Source: Parashewanella sp049608225 | Lineage (GTDB): Bacteria; Pseudomonadota; Gammaproteobacteria; Enterobacterales; Shewanellaceae | DNA length: 27,166 bases | Assembly (NCBI GenBank): GCA_049608225.1 | Contig: JBMYXI010000042.1 | Coordinates: 1 to 27,166 of the forward strand | Direction: 5' to 3' | In this document: in pieces, positions 14,877-22,847 of the stretch | Position numbering within the stretch: the stretch's first letter is position 1 | Layout of the letters: every line of letters begins with the position of its first letter | Notes under the pieces: model-generated | The model's database searches: none | What the model was told of the DNA's origin: nothing | The model's input: the letters and a program-made list of their open reading frames with translations, nothing else | Made by a program: the position numbers and the translations under genes

Positions 14877-16867
14877 CAATTAATCTTCGCTATTCCACCT
14901 TGCAGTTGCACCATAGCGCCTGCTTTTATTTGAGTCATTGCGCTGCCTTCAACGCTCACTAGAGCGCCTTTTAAGTCCGCTTTTGCTTGGCCCTCTACTG
15001 TAACCATTGCCGCCTTCATTTCAGCTTTTGCAGAGCCCGATATTTCAATTTGCGGCGCGTCTAATTTGATCCCACTAGCGCTGATCTCTAATGTGCAAGC
15101 ACCGACACTGAGTTCTATCTTAGTTTTACCACTGATCGAGACCTCTTGACCATCCACTTTAATAGATGATTGTGCTGACAACTCTGCATTTGAACCTGCT
15201 TGAATAACCGTGTCTTTATCTGCTTTTACCGTGAGCGCACCTTTGCTATTTGCTAAAAAATCCTTTTCAGTCTCTAAGGTTAAATTTTCCTTGCTGCTCA
15301 TATCTATTGTTTTTTCAACGGTTGTTACCTGTAAACCAGTGATTGTCGTCGTAGCATCATTGTTAATTTCAACGAGAAAATCTTTCTCTGCCCGTAAATA
15401 CACCTCTTCACTATCTTCTTGATCATCAAACCTTAATTCGTTGCCTTTTTCACTGCTGCCATTTGGGGTTGTTCGTGATTTGTAGCCACTCTGAGTGGCA
15501 GTGGAATAAACAGCTTCATTGCTTGAGTTGTAAATAGAACCAATGATCACTGGGCGATCTGGGTTCCCATCGATATATTGAACTAGCACTTCATCACCGA
15601 TACGTGGCAAAAATTGCATGCCGAAGCCTTTACTCGCCATTCCTTGAGAAACAGCCAGCCAACAAGAAGTGTTCTCATCATTTTGACCTGCTTTGTCCCA
15701 GTGAAACTGAACTTTCACCTGTCCAGATTTATCCGTATAAACTTCTTCGCCACTAGGGCCTGTGACTGTGGCGGTATGAATACCATTGGCGACAGGCTTT
15801 TCAATGTAACTAGGTCGATATGGGATTGAATGAGGAATGCATCGAAATTGATTTTGATATTGAACCTGATAACCAGTCTCAGATTGTTCGAAAATATGAC
15901 AAATATAAGTCACCACATAATCTTGGTTTAGTTCTGAAGAGGGATGTTTCGCTAAGGTAAATTTTGACCCGCATGAAAGCAGTGAAATCGATGAGCTCAC
16001 ACTTGCAGAAGTACGTTGCGCATCCAATGCTTCCATTTGTAACTTGGCAGAGTCCCTTAATAAACTCTTATCATCAACACCTTGTCCATATCGATAACTT
16101 GAGAGCCCCGAAAGATTAGTATTTGCGGCACTAGTACGCTCATCACTCTCAAATACTTCAGCCAATGCTTGAGTGTGATCTGCCAATAACAAAGCTGCCG
16201 TGCCAATGTGGCTTTTATGATGCCATTGGGTGATCACTCTTTCGGGATCTATTGTCCCATCCTTATAATATAAAGTACTGTTTTCGACACTTTCAAAACC
16301 TTGATTTGAATCTGCGATGACAACAATAGGTTTAGAGCTTGAATGATCCAAACGATAATGCCAGCCTTCCATTGCTAAGAGTCGCTTTATGAAACATAAG
16401 TCCGTTTCGTTCATTTGTGTACAATATTCTAATTCTTGACCGGAACCAGAGACAGAAAATTTAATATAACTTTTCAATTCAGCTTGTTCTAATACCGTTT
16501 CTATTACTCGCTGTGTGGTGGTGTTTTGAAATAATTGTGTATTGACTCGATATTGAAGTAATGACAGAGGATCACAGCCTTCGATTTGATAATAATACAG
16601 TTCCTTTTCTTGGCTATATTCTATGAATTCAACACTCTTAACAAGTCCATTAAATTGTCGGCAATCGTCTTTACACTTTGTGTCAATATTTAATGACTTC
16701 CCCAATATATCGTCATTAATTGGCTCGCCAGAAACAAGAGCGATGACCAAGCTACTGCTTGACGACATCTCTTCAGTACAATTGAGTTTAGTTATGATGT
16801 ACGGACCTGAACCATCGACTTTTACGGTTAGTGGACGCGGAGCTGTCGAAAACTGAGTTGATGCCAT
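14876..16867 (-). CDS. vgrG: T6SS spike protein VgrG (TssI)
   Basis: 663 residues, the length of a plain VgrG. The N-terminal gp27-like part covers about 1-360 (with LLQYRVNTQLFQNTTTQRVIE, TDLCFIKRLLAMEGWHYR and a GLSSYRYGQG stretch). The gp5-like OB fold is at about 370-460 (VTGPSGEEVYTDKSGQVKV, FGMQFLPRIGDEVLVQYIDG, NPDRPVIIGSIYN). A beta-helix needle rich in repeating K/D/V-S-G-x motifs runs to the end (ISGKTKIELSVGA, GSAMTQIKAGAMVQL). The protein stops at GGIAKIN with no effector domain. It forms the trimeric spike on top of the Hcp tube. A good AAAGGTG site lies nine bases before the ATG. It is divergent from the main T6SS operon and heads the vgrG > DUF6931-like > PAAR unit. Confidence 0.96.
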   Translation of the reverse strand: MASTQFSTAPRPLTVKVDGSGPYIITKLNCTEEMSSSSSLVIALVSGEPINDDILGKSLNIDTKCKDDCRQFNGLVKSVEFIEYSQEKELYYYQIEGCDPLSLLQYRVNTQLFQNTTTQRVIETVLEQAELKSYIKFSVSGSGQELEYCTQMNETDLCFIKRLLAMEGWHYRLDHSSSKPIVVIADSNQGFESVENSTLYYKDGTIDPERVITQWHHKSHIGTAALLLADHTQALAEVFESDERTSAANTNLSGLSSYRYGQGVDDKSLLRDSAKLQMEALDAQRTSASVSSSISLLSCGSKFTLAKHPSSELNQDYVVTYICHIFEQSETGYQVQYQNQFRCIPHSIPYRPSYIEKPVANGIHTATVTGPSGEEVYTDKSGQVKVQFHWDKAGQNDENTSCWLAVSQGMASKGFGMQFLPRIGDEVLVQYIDGNPDRPVIIGSIYNSSNEAVYSTATQSGYKSRTTPNGSSEKGNELRFDDQEDSEEVYLRAEKDFLVEINNDATTTITGLQVTTVEKTIDMSSKENLTLETEKDFLANSKGALTVKADKDTVIQAGSNAELSAQSSIKVDGQEVSISGKTKIELSVGACTLEISASGIKLDAPQIEISGSAKAEMKAAMVTVEGQAKADLKGALVSVEGSAMTQIKAGAMVQLQGGIAKIN

Positions 16868-17056
16868 ATTGAATATACACCTTTAACTATAAATATATTT
16901 TAAGCTAATCAAAGCTGGATTTGATATTACAGTATTGATTTATCACTTCTATATAAAATAAAAATATAATTAAGTTTATATTGGTAAAAATAAAACCTTA
17001 GGGCTTTTTCGGGTTATATGCTTTAATTTTATGGTGTTCTTGTTCTATTATGTTTT

Positions 17057-17088
17057 ACATTTAAATGTTTTATATTCAAATGTTGAAT
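17057..17088. repeat. Two adjacent palindromes upstream of the T6SS operon
   Basis: ACATTTAAATGT at 17057-17068 is a perfect 12-base palindrome. Five bases on, ATTCAA-atg-TTGAAT at 17074-17088 is a second perfect dyad (6-base arms, 3-base centre). Both lie about 40-70 bases before the candidate promoter at 17128, a place suited to activator or repressor dimers. In such A+T-rich DNA short palindromes also arise by chance. Confidence 0.35.
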
Positions 17089-17127
17089 ACATTATAATTA
17101 GATACAATAAATAAAACGCAGTATTAC

Positions 17128-17157
17128 TTGACCCTTATAATTTTACAGCAGTAAAAT
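17128..17157 (+). promoter_or_regulatory. Candidate sigma70 promoter of the T6SS operon
   Basis: TTGACC (17128-17133) and TAAAAT (17152-17157), spaced by 18 bases, are near the -35/-10 consensus. A TATAAT at 17136-17141 lies within the spacer but has no -35 box at the right distance. Transcription would begin near 17164, leaving a leader of about 215 bases before the 451-aa gene. A compact hairpin, ATGCGA-ct-TCGCAT (17160-17173), would sit at the very start of the transcript. Confidence 0.4.
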
Positions 17158-17287
17158 CGATGCGACTTCGCATTTGCATTATGGCTTGAAAACATCTGTT
17201 TAGGCTGCTTTGTTCGCTATTTACCTGAATGGGAATGCAAATTGGTGGAGATGTGAATATCACCCATTCAACCAGTTAATCATTGTT

Positions 17288-17311
17288 ATTTGCTTTGTTA
17301 TATAAGCAAAT
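17288..17311. repeat. 24-base dyad ATTTGCTT-N8-AAGCAAAT
   Basis: ATTTGCTT (17288-17295) and AAGCAAAT (17304-17311) are perfect 8-base inverted arms with an 8-base spacer, 70 bases upstream of the first T6SS operon gene. Size and symmetry are those of an operator for a dimeric regulator; in the mRNA it would form a leader hairpin. No known regulator site is recognised. Confidence 0.4.
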
Positions 17312-17381
17312 GGTTTGCTTTAATGCTTTTCGCTTTACTTGTTTAGTTTTTATTTGTTAATCAAGTTAAGGAATTAATAGT

Positions 17382-18737
17382 ATGCAATTTAAAGTGTTTA
17401 AACGTCGTTTAAAGAATACCTTGTTAGGTAACGCTGATAATACGGCAATGGATGCGCAGATTAAAGAAATGGCAGATGCAAGATATGGTGCATTGTATTT
17501 TTTAGCAAAAACTGAACAATATAAAAGATTATCGTTTTCACCTGACGCAGTTGGGAACTTCATTATCAATACTGAACCTGTTGTGGATGCGAAAAATTTC
17601 GCAATGGGATTATTAAAAAAAACCAGTGTTGGCAAAAAATTAGCGAGTGCTGCTTCTGTGGTCGGTGAAGCAACCGATGCGGTTATTGAGAAAATTAAAG
17701 GGATGATCGCTGGTTTTTTTAAGAGTCATATTGAGAAGGTCAAAACTGTCTTTGGTCACTTATTAGCAGGAGCAGAGTGGGTCACTGAACTCGGGATGTG
17801 GCTTACGTCAGAATTTGCAGGTAGTTTGGCGTCTTTTATACCCGGCTTTGGTTACGTACAAAGCATTGCTGACATCTATTCAGGTGTAAAACAAGCGATT
17901 TTGAAAACCAGAGATTTTGCAACGCAAATGTATGCAGGCAAAGGTGTGGAGTTATTAGGTGGTCATCCCGCAATCATTGCCAATGCGTTAGCAAGGCATT
18001 CCGCTGTAGGTATTGCCGGTGGTGTCAAAGGCACTGTGATGGGGTTCACCAGTATTGGGCTAGAAGCTGCTGGAGATGCAGCTGGTATGGCTGGTACGAT
18101 CGTTAGCGCTGTCACTGGCATACTCGAAAGAATCGTCGATGCCGTTGATAAAATAGTACAGTACTTATTAGTAAAACGCGTGTTGAAACGTGCTAAAAAA
18201 GAGTGGGATAATCGCGGTTCAATGACTGCAATGGCTAATGACCACGATGCATTTTCAAATTGGTTTCAAAATGTCGTTGTTACGACACCGGTCATCGCAG
18301 CAATGGTCATGGGTTCAGGTTTTGTTGCACATCCGCAAAAATTTCTTCAATTAATTACACCAACTAATAAATTAAATAAATCAGGCACGCTAAAAGGCAG
18401 CTTTCAAGCTCAGTATGACAAAGGCGTGAGTTATATCGAAACATTAAAAAAATTATCCGGATCTTATGTGGAAGATTACTTGGATAGTTACTCCGTTGGC
18501 CTAAGAAGCGAAGATGGCATTGTCAGTGCCCGTTTAAATGAACTCACGGGTGGAAAAGCATTACTTGATGGCTACGAATTTGCCGTGATCCCGACATGGG
18601 CGATCAAGTCTCCTCAGCAGCAAATGGCAGCGACTCAAGCATTAGCTGACTTAGCAGCAGCGGAGGGCAGTGTCAGAGGAGATTCAATTGCAGCACAAGC
18701 TCGAGGTGATGCAATAAGAGCAGGTATGAATCCGTAA
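17382..18737 (+). CDS. Unknown first gene of the T6SS operon
   Basis: 451 residues; no family recognised. A basic N-terminus (MQFKVFKRRLKNTLLG) is followed by a region to about 100. A long Gly/Ala/Val-rich amphipathic to hydrophobic section then covers about 105-260 (AGSLASFIPGFGYVQSIADI, HSAVGIAGGVKGTVMGFTSI, GMAGTIVSAVTGILERIVDA). After a charged stretch (VKRVLKRAKKEWDN) comes one more hydrophobic segment (TTPVIAAMVMGSGFVA, about 307-322). The C-terminus is Ala-rich and polar (AATQALADLAAAEGSVRGD). There is no signal peptide. An AAGGA lies nine bases before the ATG and tssA follows 29 bases after the stop, so it is in the T6SS operon. The glycine-rich hydrophobic part could insert in membranes (pore-forming effector) or pack inside an assembly; both are guesses. 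Confidence 0.75.
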   Translation: MQFKVFKRRLKNTLLGNADNTAMDAQIKEMADARYGALYFLAKTEQYKRLSFSPDAVGNFIINTEPVVDAKNFAMGLLKKTSVGKKLASAASVVGEATDAVIEKIKGMIAGFFKSHIEKVKTVFGHLLAGAEWVTELGMWLTSEFAGSLASFIPGFGYVQSIADIYSGVKQAILKTRDFATQMYAGKGVELLGGHPAIIANALARHSAVGIAGGVKGTVMGFTSIGLEAAGDAAGMAGTIVSAVTGILERIVDAVDKIVQYLLVKRVLKRAKKEWDNRGSMTAMANDHDAFSNWFQNVVVTTPVIAAMVMGSGFVAHPQKFLQLITPTNKLNKSGTLKGSFQAQYDKGVSYIETLKKLSGSYVEDYLDSYSVGLRSEDGIVSARLNELTGGKALLDGYEFAVIPTWAIKSPQQQMAATQALADLAAAEGSVRGDSIAAQARGDAIRAGMNP

Positions 18738-18766
18738 GCACTCTAACGCCGTAGCAGGTAAAGACA

Positions 18767-20161
18767 TTGTTCACAAAGAATACATATAAAACGCTCATTC
18801 AGCCGATTAATGAGAAGTCATTTTGCGGTTATTACCTGAAAGGTGATAAAGCAGCATTTAGGCAGTTGCGAAATGGCTTTAATTTAGCACAAACATCACT
18901 ACGTAAATTGAGCCAGAACCCAGATAGTGCTGAACTTGAAAACCTACAAAATGAAAATACAAACAATTGGGGCACTTTGTCCAATGATCTTGTTGATGTA
19001 TTTAAAGGATCAAGTCGAGACGTTGAGCTTATCGGATGGTTTAGTGCCGCTCAGTTATTCTTGGATCCTTCGATTGAAAGTTTTGCAATGTGCTTGGAGT
19101 GGTTTGCTTTTCTAGTCGATGAACATTGGGATGAATTAAACCCTGTGTTACCAGAAGATAAACTAAAAACGGAAACGGAGTCAGAACGACTAACCGAGCA
19201 AGCAAAAGCGAAATTAAAAGCTTTTTTTCAATTACTAGGGGATAGCGAAGAAAGCAGTTTACTCTATGCTCCGATATTGATGCTACCACTGGTTGCGGAT
19301 GTGAGTTTTTTCCATTATCAAAGTGCCGAAAAACGCGGTGAAGCAGGGCAGATACAACAGCATACACTTCAGCAAGCGGCTCAAGAGCGAGACTTAATAA
19401 CAACAAAAATGGAGAACTTAAATCGTGCAACTGCGGCGATAGATAAATTGGCCGTTAGCGCAGCGAAACATTGTCAAGCAGTCGGTGTGTCATCGCCCAA
19501 TTTTAACTTTGTTAAAGGGTTAGTAGCAAAAGTATCTAAAGCCATTGAATATTTAACTGGCATCAAGCTCGCTGATACTGCCACAGCTCAATTAGATAAT
19601 GAGAGTGGCTTACCTCAAGCTTCAGAAGGCAGGCACAATGAGGAAACATCAACTGAAACTGGATTAGGGCAACCAGCAGAAATGGGTCAACAAATGTTGA
19701 TATCTTCAGCGCCAAACCTGTCGCAAACTGCGGCTATGAATAGTATGAACCGTACGATTGCCTTGCACCAGTTAAGAGAAATCTCAGATTACTTTCGTCA
19801 AAGTGAGCCACACAGTCCAGTGTCATTCTTAATTGAAAAGGCTATACGGTGGGGAGGCATGTCACTGCCAAACTTGCTTAAAGAAATGATGGAAGAACCT
19901 GAGGATGGGCTGTTAAATAAGATTTTCAATGTTGCCGGTTTAGATCACTGCGATCAAGTGATGTTGCCAGAAATATCGCAACAAACACCACACACCCAAA
20001 CCGTATTAAAAACTTCGAATACAACTGCTAATTCTAGTTTACTGACGGGGAACACGAAAGCGGTTGAAGCAAAAGTGTCAGATGTACGTAAAGCTGATGC
20101 ACCTTTAAATCAAAAACCTTCAAATGTGAACTCTACTGAATCAACAGCGTTAAGTTGGTAG
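18767..20161 (+). CDS. tssA: T6SS assembly/cap protein TssA (ImpA family)
   Basis: 464 residues. The N-terminal ImpA domain spans about 10-130, with LIQPINEKSFCGYYLKGD at the start and DVELIGWFSAAQLFLDPSIE followed by LVDEHWDELNPVLPED, the most characteristic stretch. A variable linker rich in Gln/Ser/Thr follows. A C-terminal domain at about 325-385 (ALHQLREISDYFRQSEPHSP, PVSFLIEKAIRWG, LPNLLKEMMEE) resembles the conserved tail of the ImpA/VasL type. TssA guides baseplate and sheath assembly. Translation must start at a TTG: a stop lies 15 bases upstream in frame and no ATG is close; an AGG eight bases before supports it. It sits between the unknown 451-aa gene and hcp. Confidence 0.9.
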   Translation: MFTKNTYKTLIQPINEKSFCGYYLKGDKAAFRQLRNGFNLAQTSLRKLSQNPDSAELENLQNENTNNWGTLSNDLVDVFKGSSRDVELIGWFSAAQLFLDPSIESFAMCLEWFAFLVDEHWDELNPVLPEDKLKTETESERLTEQAKAKLKAFFQLLGDSEESSLLYAPILMLPLVADVSFFHYQSAEKRGEAGQIQQHTLQQAAQERDLITTKMENLNRATAAIDKLAVSAAKHCQAVGVSSPNFNFVKGLVAKVSKAIEYLTGIKLADTATAQLDNESGLPQASEGRHNEETSTETGLGQPAEMGQQMLISSAPNLSQTAAMNSMNRTIALHQLREISDYFRQSEPHSPVSFLIEKAIRWGGMSLPNLLKEMMEEPEDGLLNKIFNVAGLDHCDQVMLPEISQQTPHTQTVLKTSNTTANSSLLTGNTKAVEAKVSDVRKADAPLNQKPSNVNSTESTALSW

Positions 20162-20196
20162 AGCAAACATGATTAATGTGAAGTAAGGACTTAAAT

Positions 20197-20715
20197 ATGG
20201 CAAGTATCTATATGCGAATTGATGGTGTCGATGTCAAAGGCGGCGCTACAGTTGAGGGCTTAGAAGGAACAGGTTGGTTTGCTATTCGCTCATATAGTTG
20301 GGGTGGGGTTCGCAATGTTGCTATGGACATAGGTAACGGCAATAACGCAGATTCCGGCATGGTTGCAATGACTGAAGTGCATTTAACTAAGCAAGTTGAT
20401 GGCGCCTCAGAAGATTTACTTTCATATCTGTTTAATCCTGGTAAAGAAGGCAAAGTGGTAGAAATTGCTTTCACTAAACCAGAATCTGATGGTTCTGGCG
20501 CTAAATTGTATTTTCAAGTGAAATTAACGGCGGCACGTCTGGTTTCCTATAACGTCAGTGGCTCAGATGGCGCTCAACCTCAAGAAAGTGTTTCTCTGTC
20601 TTATGTTGAGATTTCTCAAAAGCATAATTATGAACTCGAGGGTGGGGAAGTGAAAGAAGGCGGTATCGTCACCTATAACTTACCACAAGGAAAACTTCTG
20701 TCTGGTGCAAAATAG
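20197..20715 (+). CDS. hcp: Hcp tube protein of the T6SS (TssD)
   Basis: 172 residues, the usual Hcp size. Typical marks are MASIYMRIDGVDVKG at the start, GWFAIRSYSWGGVRN (with the tryptophans and the SYSWG turn of Hcp), MTEVHLTKQVDGASEDLL, KLYFQVKLTAARLVSYNVSG and SVSLSYVEISQKHNYE. Hexameric rings stack to form the inner tube and may carry small effectors in the lumen. A strong site (AAGGAC, six bases before ATG) suits the high expression expected of Hcp. There is no C-terminal toxin extension. A hairpin follows the gene before tssB. Confidence 0.96.
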   Translation: MASIYMRIDGVDVKGGATVEGLEGTGWFAIRSYSWGGVRNVAMDIGNGNNADSGMVAMTEVHLTKQVDGASEDLLSYLFNPGKEGKVVEIAFTKPESDGSGAKLYFQVKLTAARLVSYNVSGSDGAQPQESVSLSYVEISQKHNYELEGGEVKEGGIVTYNLPQGKLLSGAK

Positions 20716-20733
20716 GTAAAAGACTTAATAATT

Positions 20734-20770
20734 GGAGCTTTAATCCTCATCAGTATCGACGATAAGCTCC
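20734..20770 (+). terminator. Hairpin after hcp, possible partial terminator
   Basis: GGAGCTT (20734-20740) pairs with AAGCTCC (20764-20770), a 7-base stem around a 23-base loop, followed by the T-rich cttctttgttt. It lies in the 100-base gap between hcp and tssB, the widest gap in the operon. A leaky terminator or RNA-processing site here would let hcp mRNA exceed sheath mRNA. The large loop makes it a weak intrinsic terminator. Confidence 0.35.
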
Positions 20771-20815
20771 CTTCTTTGTTTGCAGAAATTTAGTAATAGC
20801 AAATAGGAAAAGATC

Positions 20816-21325
20816 ATGGCATTAAATGCACAACACAAGCGCGTGAGTAAAAACCGAGTAAGCATTACCTATGACGTAGAGACCAATGGTGCCGTTGAAA
20901 CCAAGGAGTTGCCATTTGTTGTTGGCGTCGTTGGTGATTTTTCTGGGCATAAACCTGAATCAGAGAAAGTGGATTTGGAAGAGCGAGAGTTTACAGGCAT
21001 TGATAAGGATAACTTTGATTCGGTTATGGAGCAGATCAGCCCTCGTTTAGCTTACAAAGTCGATAACAAGCTTGCTGATAATGACAGCCAATTTGAGGTT
21101 AATCTCAGTTTTAAATCAATGAAAGACTTCCACCCAGAAAATCTAGTCGAACAAGTTGAACCTCTCAAAAAACTGGTGGAAACACGCAATCAATTAAAAG
21201 TGCTATTAAGTAAAGCCGATCGCTCTCGCGACTTGGAACGACTTTTAAAAGAAGTTCTTCAAAGTGCTGATGCAATTCAGGGGTTAGCAGAAGAACTTGG
21301 ACTAAATAAAGAGGGAGATGAGTAA
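20816..21325 (+). CDS. tssB: T6SS sheath small subunit TssB (VipA/ImpB)
   Basis: 169 residues. The family pattern is clear: HKRVSKNRVSITYDVETNGA, KELPFVVGVVGDFSGH, a REFTGIDKDNFDSVMEQISP stretch, LSFKSMKDFHPENLVEQVEP, and a C-terminal coiled-coil-like helix (LVETRNQLKVLLSKAD, then DLERLLKEVLQS). With TssC it forms the contractile sheath around the Hcp tube, in the cytoplasm. An AGGAAAAG site precedes the ATG. Its TAA overlaps the ATG of tssC (TAATG), so the two subunits are translated together. Confidence 0.96.
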   Translation: MALNAQHKRVSKNRVSITYDVETNGAVETKELPFVVGVVGDFSGHKPESEKVDLEEREFTGIDKDNFDSVMEQISPRLAYKVDNKLADNDSQFEVNLSFKSMKDFHPENLVEQVEPLKKLVETRNQLKVLLSKADRSRDLERLLKEVLQSADAIQGLAEELGLNKEGDE

Positions 21326-22803
21326 TGTCTACCGAACAACAGTCATCTGAAGCATCAGCAGCAACTGAAGAGCAGGTCAGTATTCTTGAGCGTGCTATTA
21401 CGGCCACAGCGCAAACACCCGCAGACTCAACCAAAGAATTACTGTCGATTTTGACGGCGCAGGCATTGGATGGCACCGTCACTTGGGATAAAAATTTGAC
21501 GCTGACCATAGAAAAAGCCATTAAGGCAATTGATAAGAACATTTCAGAGCAGTTATCTTTGGTATTACGTAATAATGATTTTCAAAAACTTGAAGGTACT
21601 TGGCTAGGATTACAGAAGCTGATCAAGAACAGTGAGCTAGGACCAGATCTAAAAATCAAATTAGCGGATTACACCAAAGACGAATTACTCGAACAGTTCG
21701 AAGATGCACCAGCAATAGACCGCAGTCGATTTTTCACCATGATTTATCAAGAAGAATTTGGCACTGCAGGTGGTCAACCCTATGGCGCCTTGATTGGTGA
21801 TTACGAATTTGGTTATGGTGATGAAGACGTTGCGCTGTTGCGTTATCTAGGGGAGGTTGCCGCAGCATCACACTCGCCATTTGTCGCTGCCGCCAATGCC
21901 AGCATGTTTGATTTTGAGTCATTCTCGACTTTCGCTGACGGTAAGCCCGTTGCTGCTGGTTTTGATTCTCCTGCTTATGCTAGCTGGAATGCATTTCGCG
22001 CCAGCGATGACTCTCGCTATGTCGCGCTGACATTACCGAAAACCATGGCTCGATTACCTTACGGCTCAGCAACCGTTCCAGTTAAATCTTTTGATTTTGA
22101 AGAGCTTAAAACACGCGCTGATGGTTCGCAAATAGTTGAATCGGACAAAGATTTTGTATGGAGTAACGCTGCCTACGAACATGGTTTATTGATGACGCAA
22201 GCATTTACCCAATTTGGCTGGTGTACGGCGATTCGTGGTATGGACAATGGCGGTAAGGTGCAGAATTTACCTAATTTCACTTTTAATTCGGATGCAGGCG
22301 ACTTGATCCAGCAATGCCCCACCGAAGTAAATTTAACCGATGAACGTGAAAAAGAACTCAGTGATTTAGGCTTTTTGCCATTAGTTCACTACAAAAACAG
22401 CAATTATGCGGTATTTATGGGCGCGCAAACTGCTCATAAGCCGAAAACATATACCGATCCTGACGCCACTGCCAATGCGGCAATTTCAGCTAGGTTACCT
22501 TATACCATGGCAAGCAGCAGGATCGCACAATACTTGAAGGTGATGGGGCGAGATCGTATTGGTTCACATCTTGAGCCCAGTGACATCGAAAAAGAGCTCA
22601 ATACGTGGATCCATCAATATGTGAATCCCAACGCTATTGGCAATGAGTCGAAAGCAAGACACCCGTTAGTTGAGGCTAAAGTCACCGTTGAAGAGCAAGC
22701 GGGTCGACCGGGTGCATACTCTGCTGTGGCCTATTTACGACCTTGGTTACAGATGGAAGAACTGAGCACTTCATTACGAATGGTGGCCAATATACCAAGT
22801 TAA
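21325..22803 (+). CDS. tssC: T6SS sheath large subunit TssC (VipB/ImpC)
   Basis: 492 residues, full length. Key stretches are LEGTWLGLQKLI (about 90), FFTMIYQEEFGTAGGQPYG (about 137), VALLRYLGEVAAASHSPFV, FRASDDSRYVALTLPKTMAR, LLMTQAFTQFGWCTAIRG, and the C-terminal RIAQYLKVMGRDRIGS with LRPWLQMEELSTSLRMV. The N-terminal 60 residues (EQVSILERAITATA...) are the part that reaches neighbouring subunits in the sheath. It partners TssB and is recycled by TssH, which is not in this window. The start overlaps the tssB stop. A second, shorter tssC-like gene follows 44 bases later. Confidence 0.96.
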   Translation: MSTEQQSSEASAATEEQVSILERAITATAQTPADSTKELLSILTAQALDGTVTWDKNLTLTIEKAIKAIDKNISEQLSLVLRNNDFQKLEGTWLGLQKLIKNSELGPDLKIKLADYTKDELLEQFEDAPAIDRSRFFTMIYQEEFGTAGGQPYGALIGDYEFGYGDEDVALLRYLGEVAAASHSPFVAAANASMFDFESFSTFADGKPVAAGFDSPAYASWNAFRASDDSRYVALTLPKTMARLPYGSATVPVKSFDFEELKTRADGSQIVESDKDFVWSNAAYEHGLLMTQAFTQFGWCTAIRGMDNGGKVQNLPNFTFNSDAGDLIQQCPTEVNLTDEREKELSDLGFLPLVHYKNSNYAVFMGAQTAHKPKTYTDPDATANAAISARLPYTMASSRIAQYLKVMGRDRIGSHLEPSDIEKELNTWIHQYVNPNAIGNESKARHPLVEAKVTVEEQAGRPGAYSAVAYLRPWLQMEELSTSLRMVANIPS

Positions 22804-22847
22804 CGAGATAACTGGCCTATTCATTTTCAGAAAAATTGAATCTATCA

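Larger units (their letters stand above)
16868..17381. promoter_or_regulatory. 514-base divergent regulatory region of the T6SS
   Basis: No gene is seen here. The gap separates vgrG (minus) from the main T6SS operon (plus) and is very A+T rich. For vgrG a weak sigma70-like pair on the minus strand is TTGATT (16912-16907) and TAGTTA (16889-16884), spaced 17. For the operon a better pair is listed separately. Several dyads crowd the plus-strand half (17057-17068, 17074-17088, 17160-17173, 17288-17311). I looked for a sigma54 -24/-12 element (GG-N10-GC), often used by T6SS operons, and found none with correct spacing. Confidence 0.55.

Noticed and set aside
17312..17326. Sigma54-type promoter TGG...TGC before the T6SS operon
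   Set aside because: The GG and GC dinucleotides are 11 bases apart instead of 10, and the other consensus positions do not fit.
17382..18737. Calling the 451-aa gene a pore-forming T6SS effector
   Set aside because: Only the glycine-rich hydrophobic pattern supports it. No immunity gene, MIX/FIX or PAAR motif is present, so it is left as unknown.
19041..19430. Minus-strand open frame of 129 codons inside tssA
   Set aside because: Antisense to a gene with clear ImpA features; no leader, motif or ribosome-binding site of its own.
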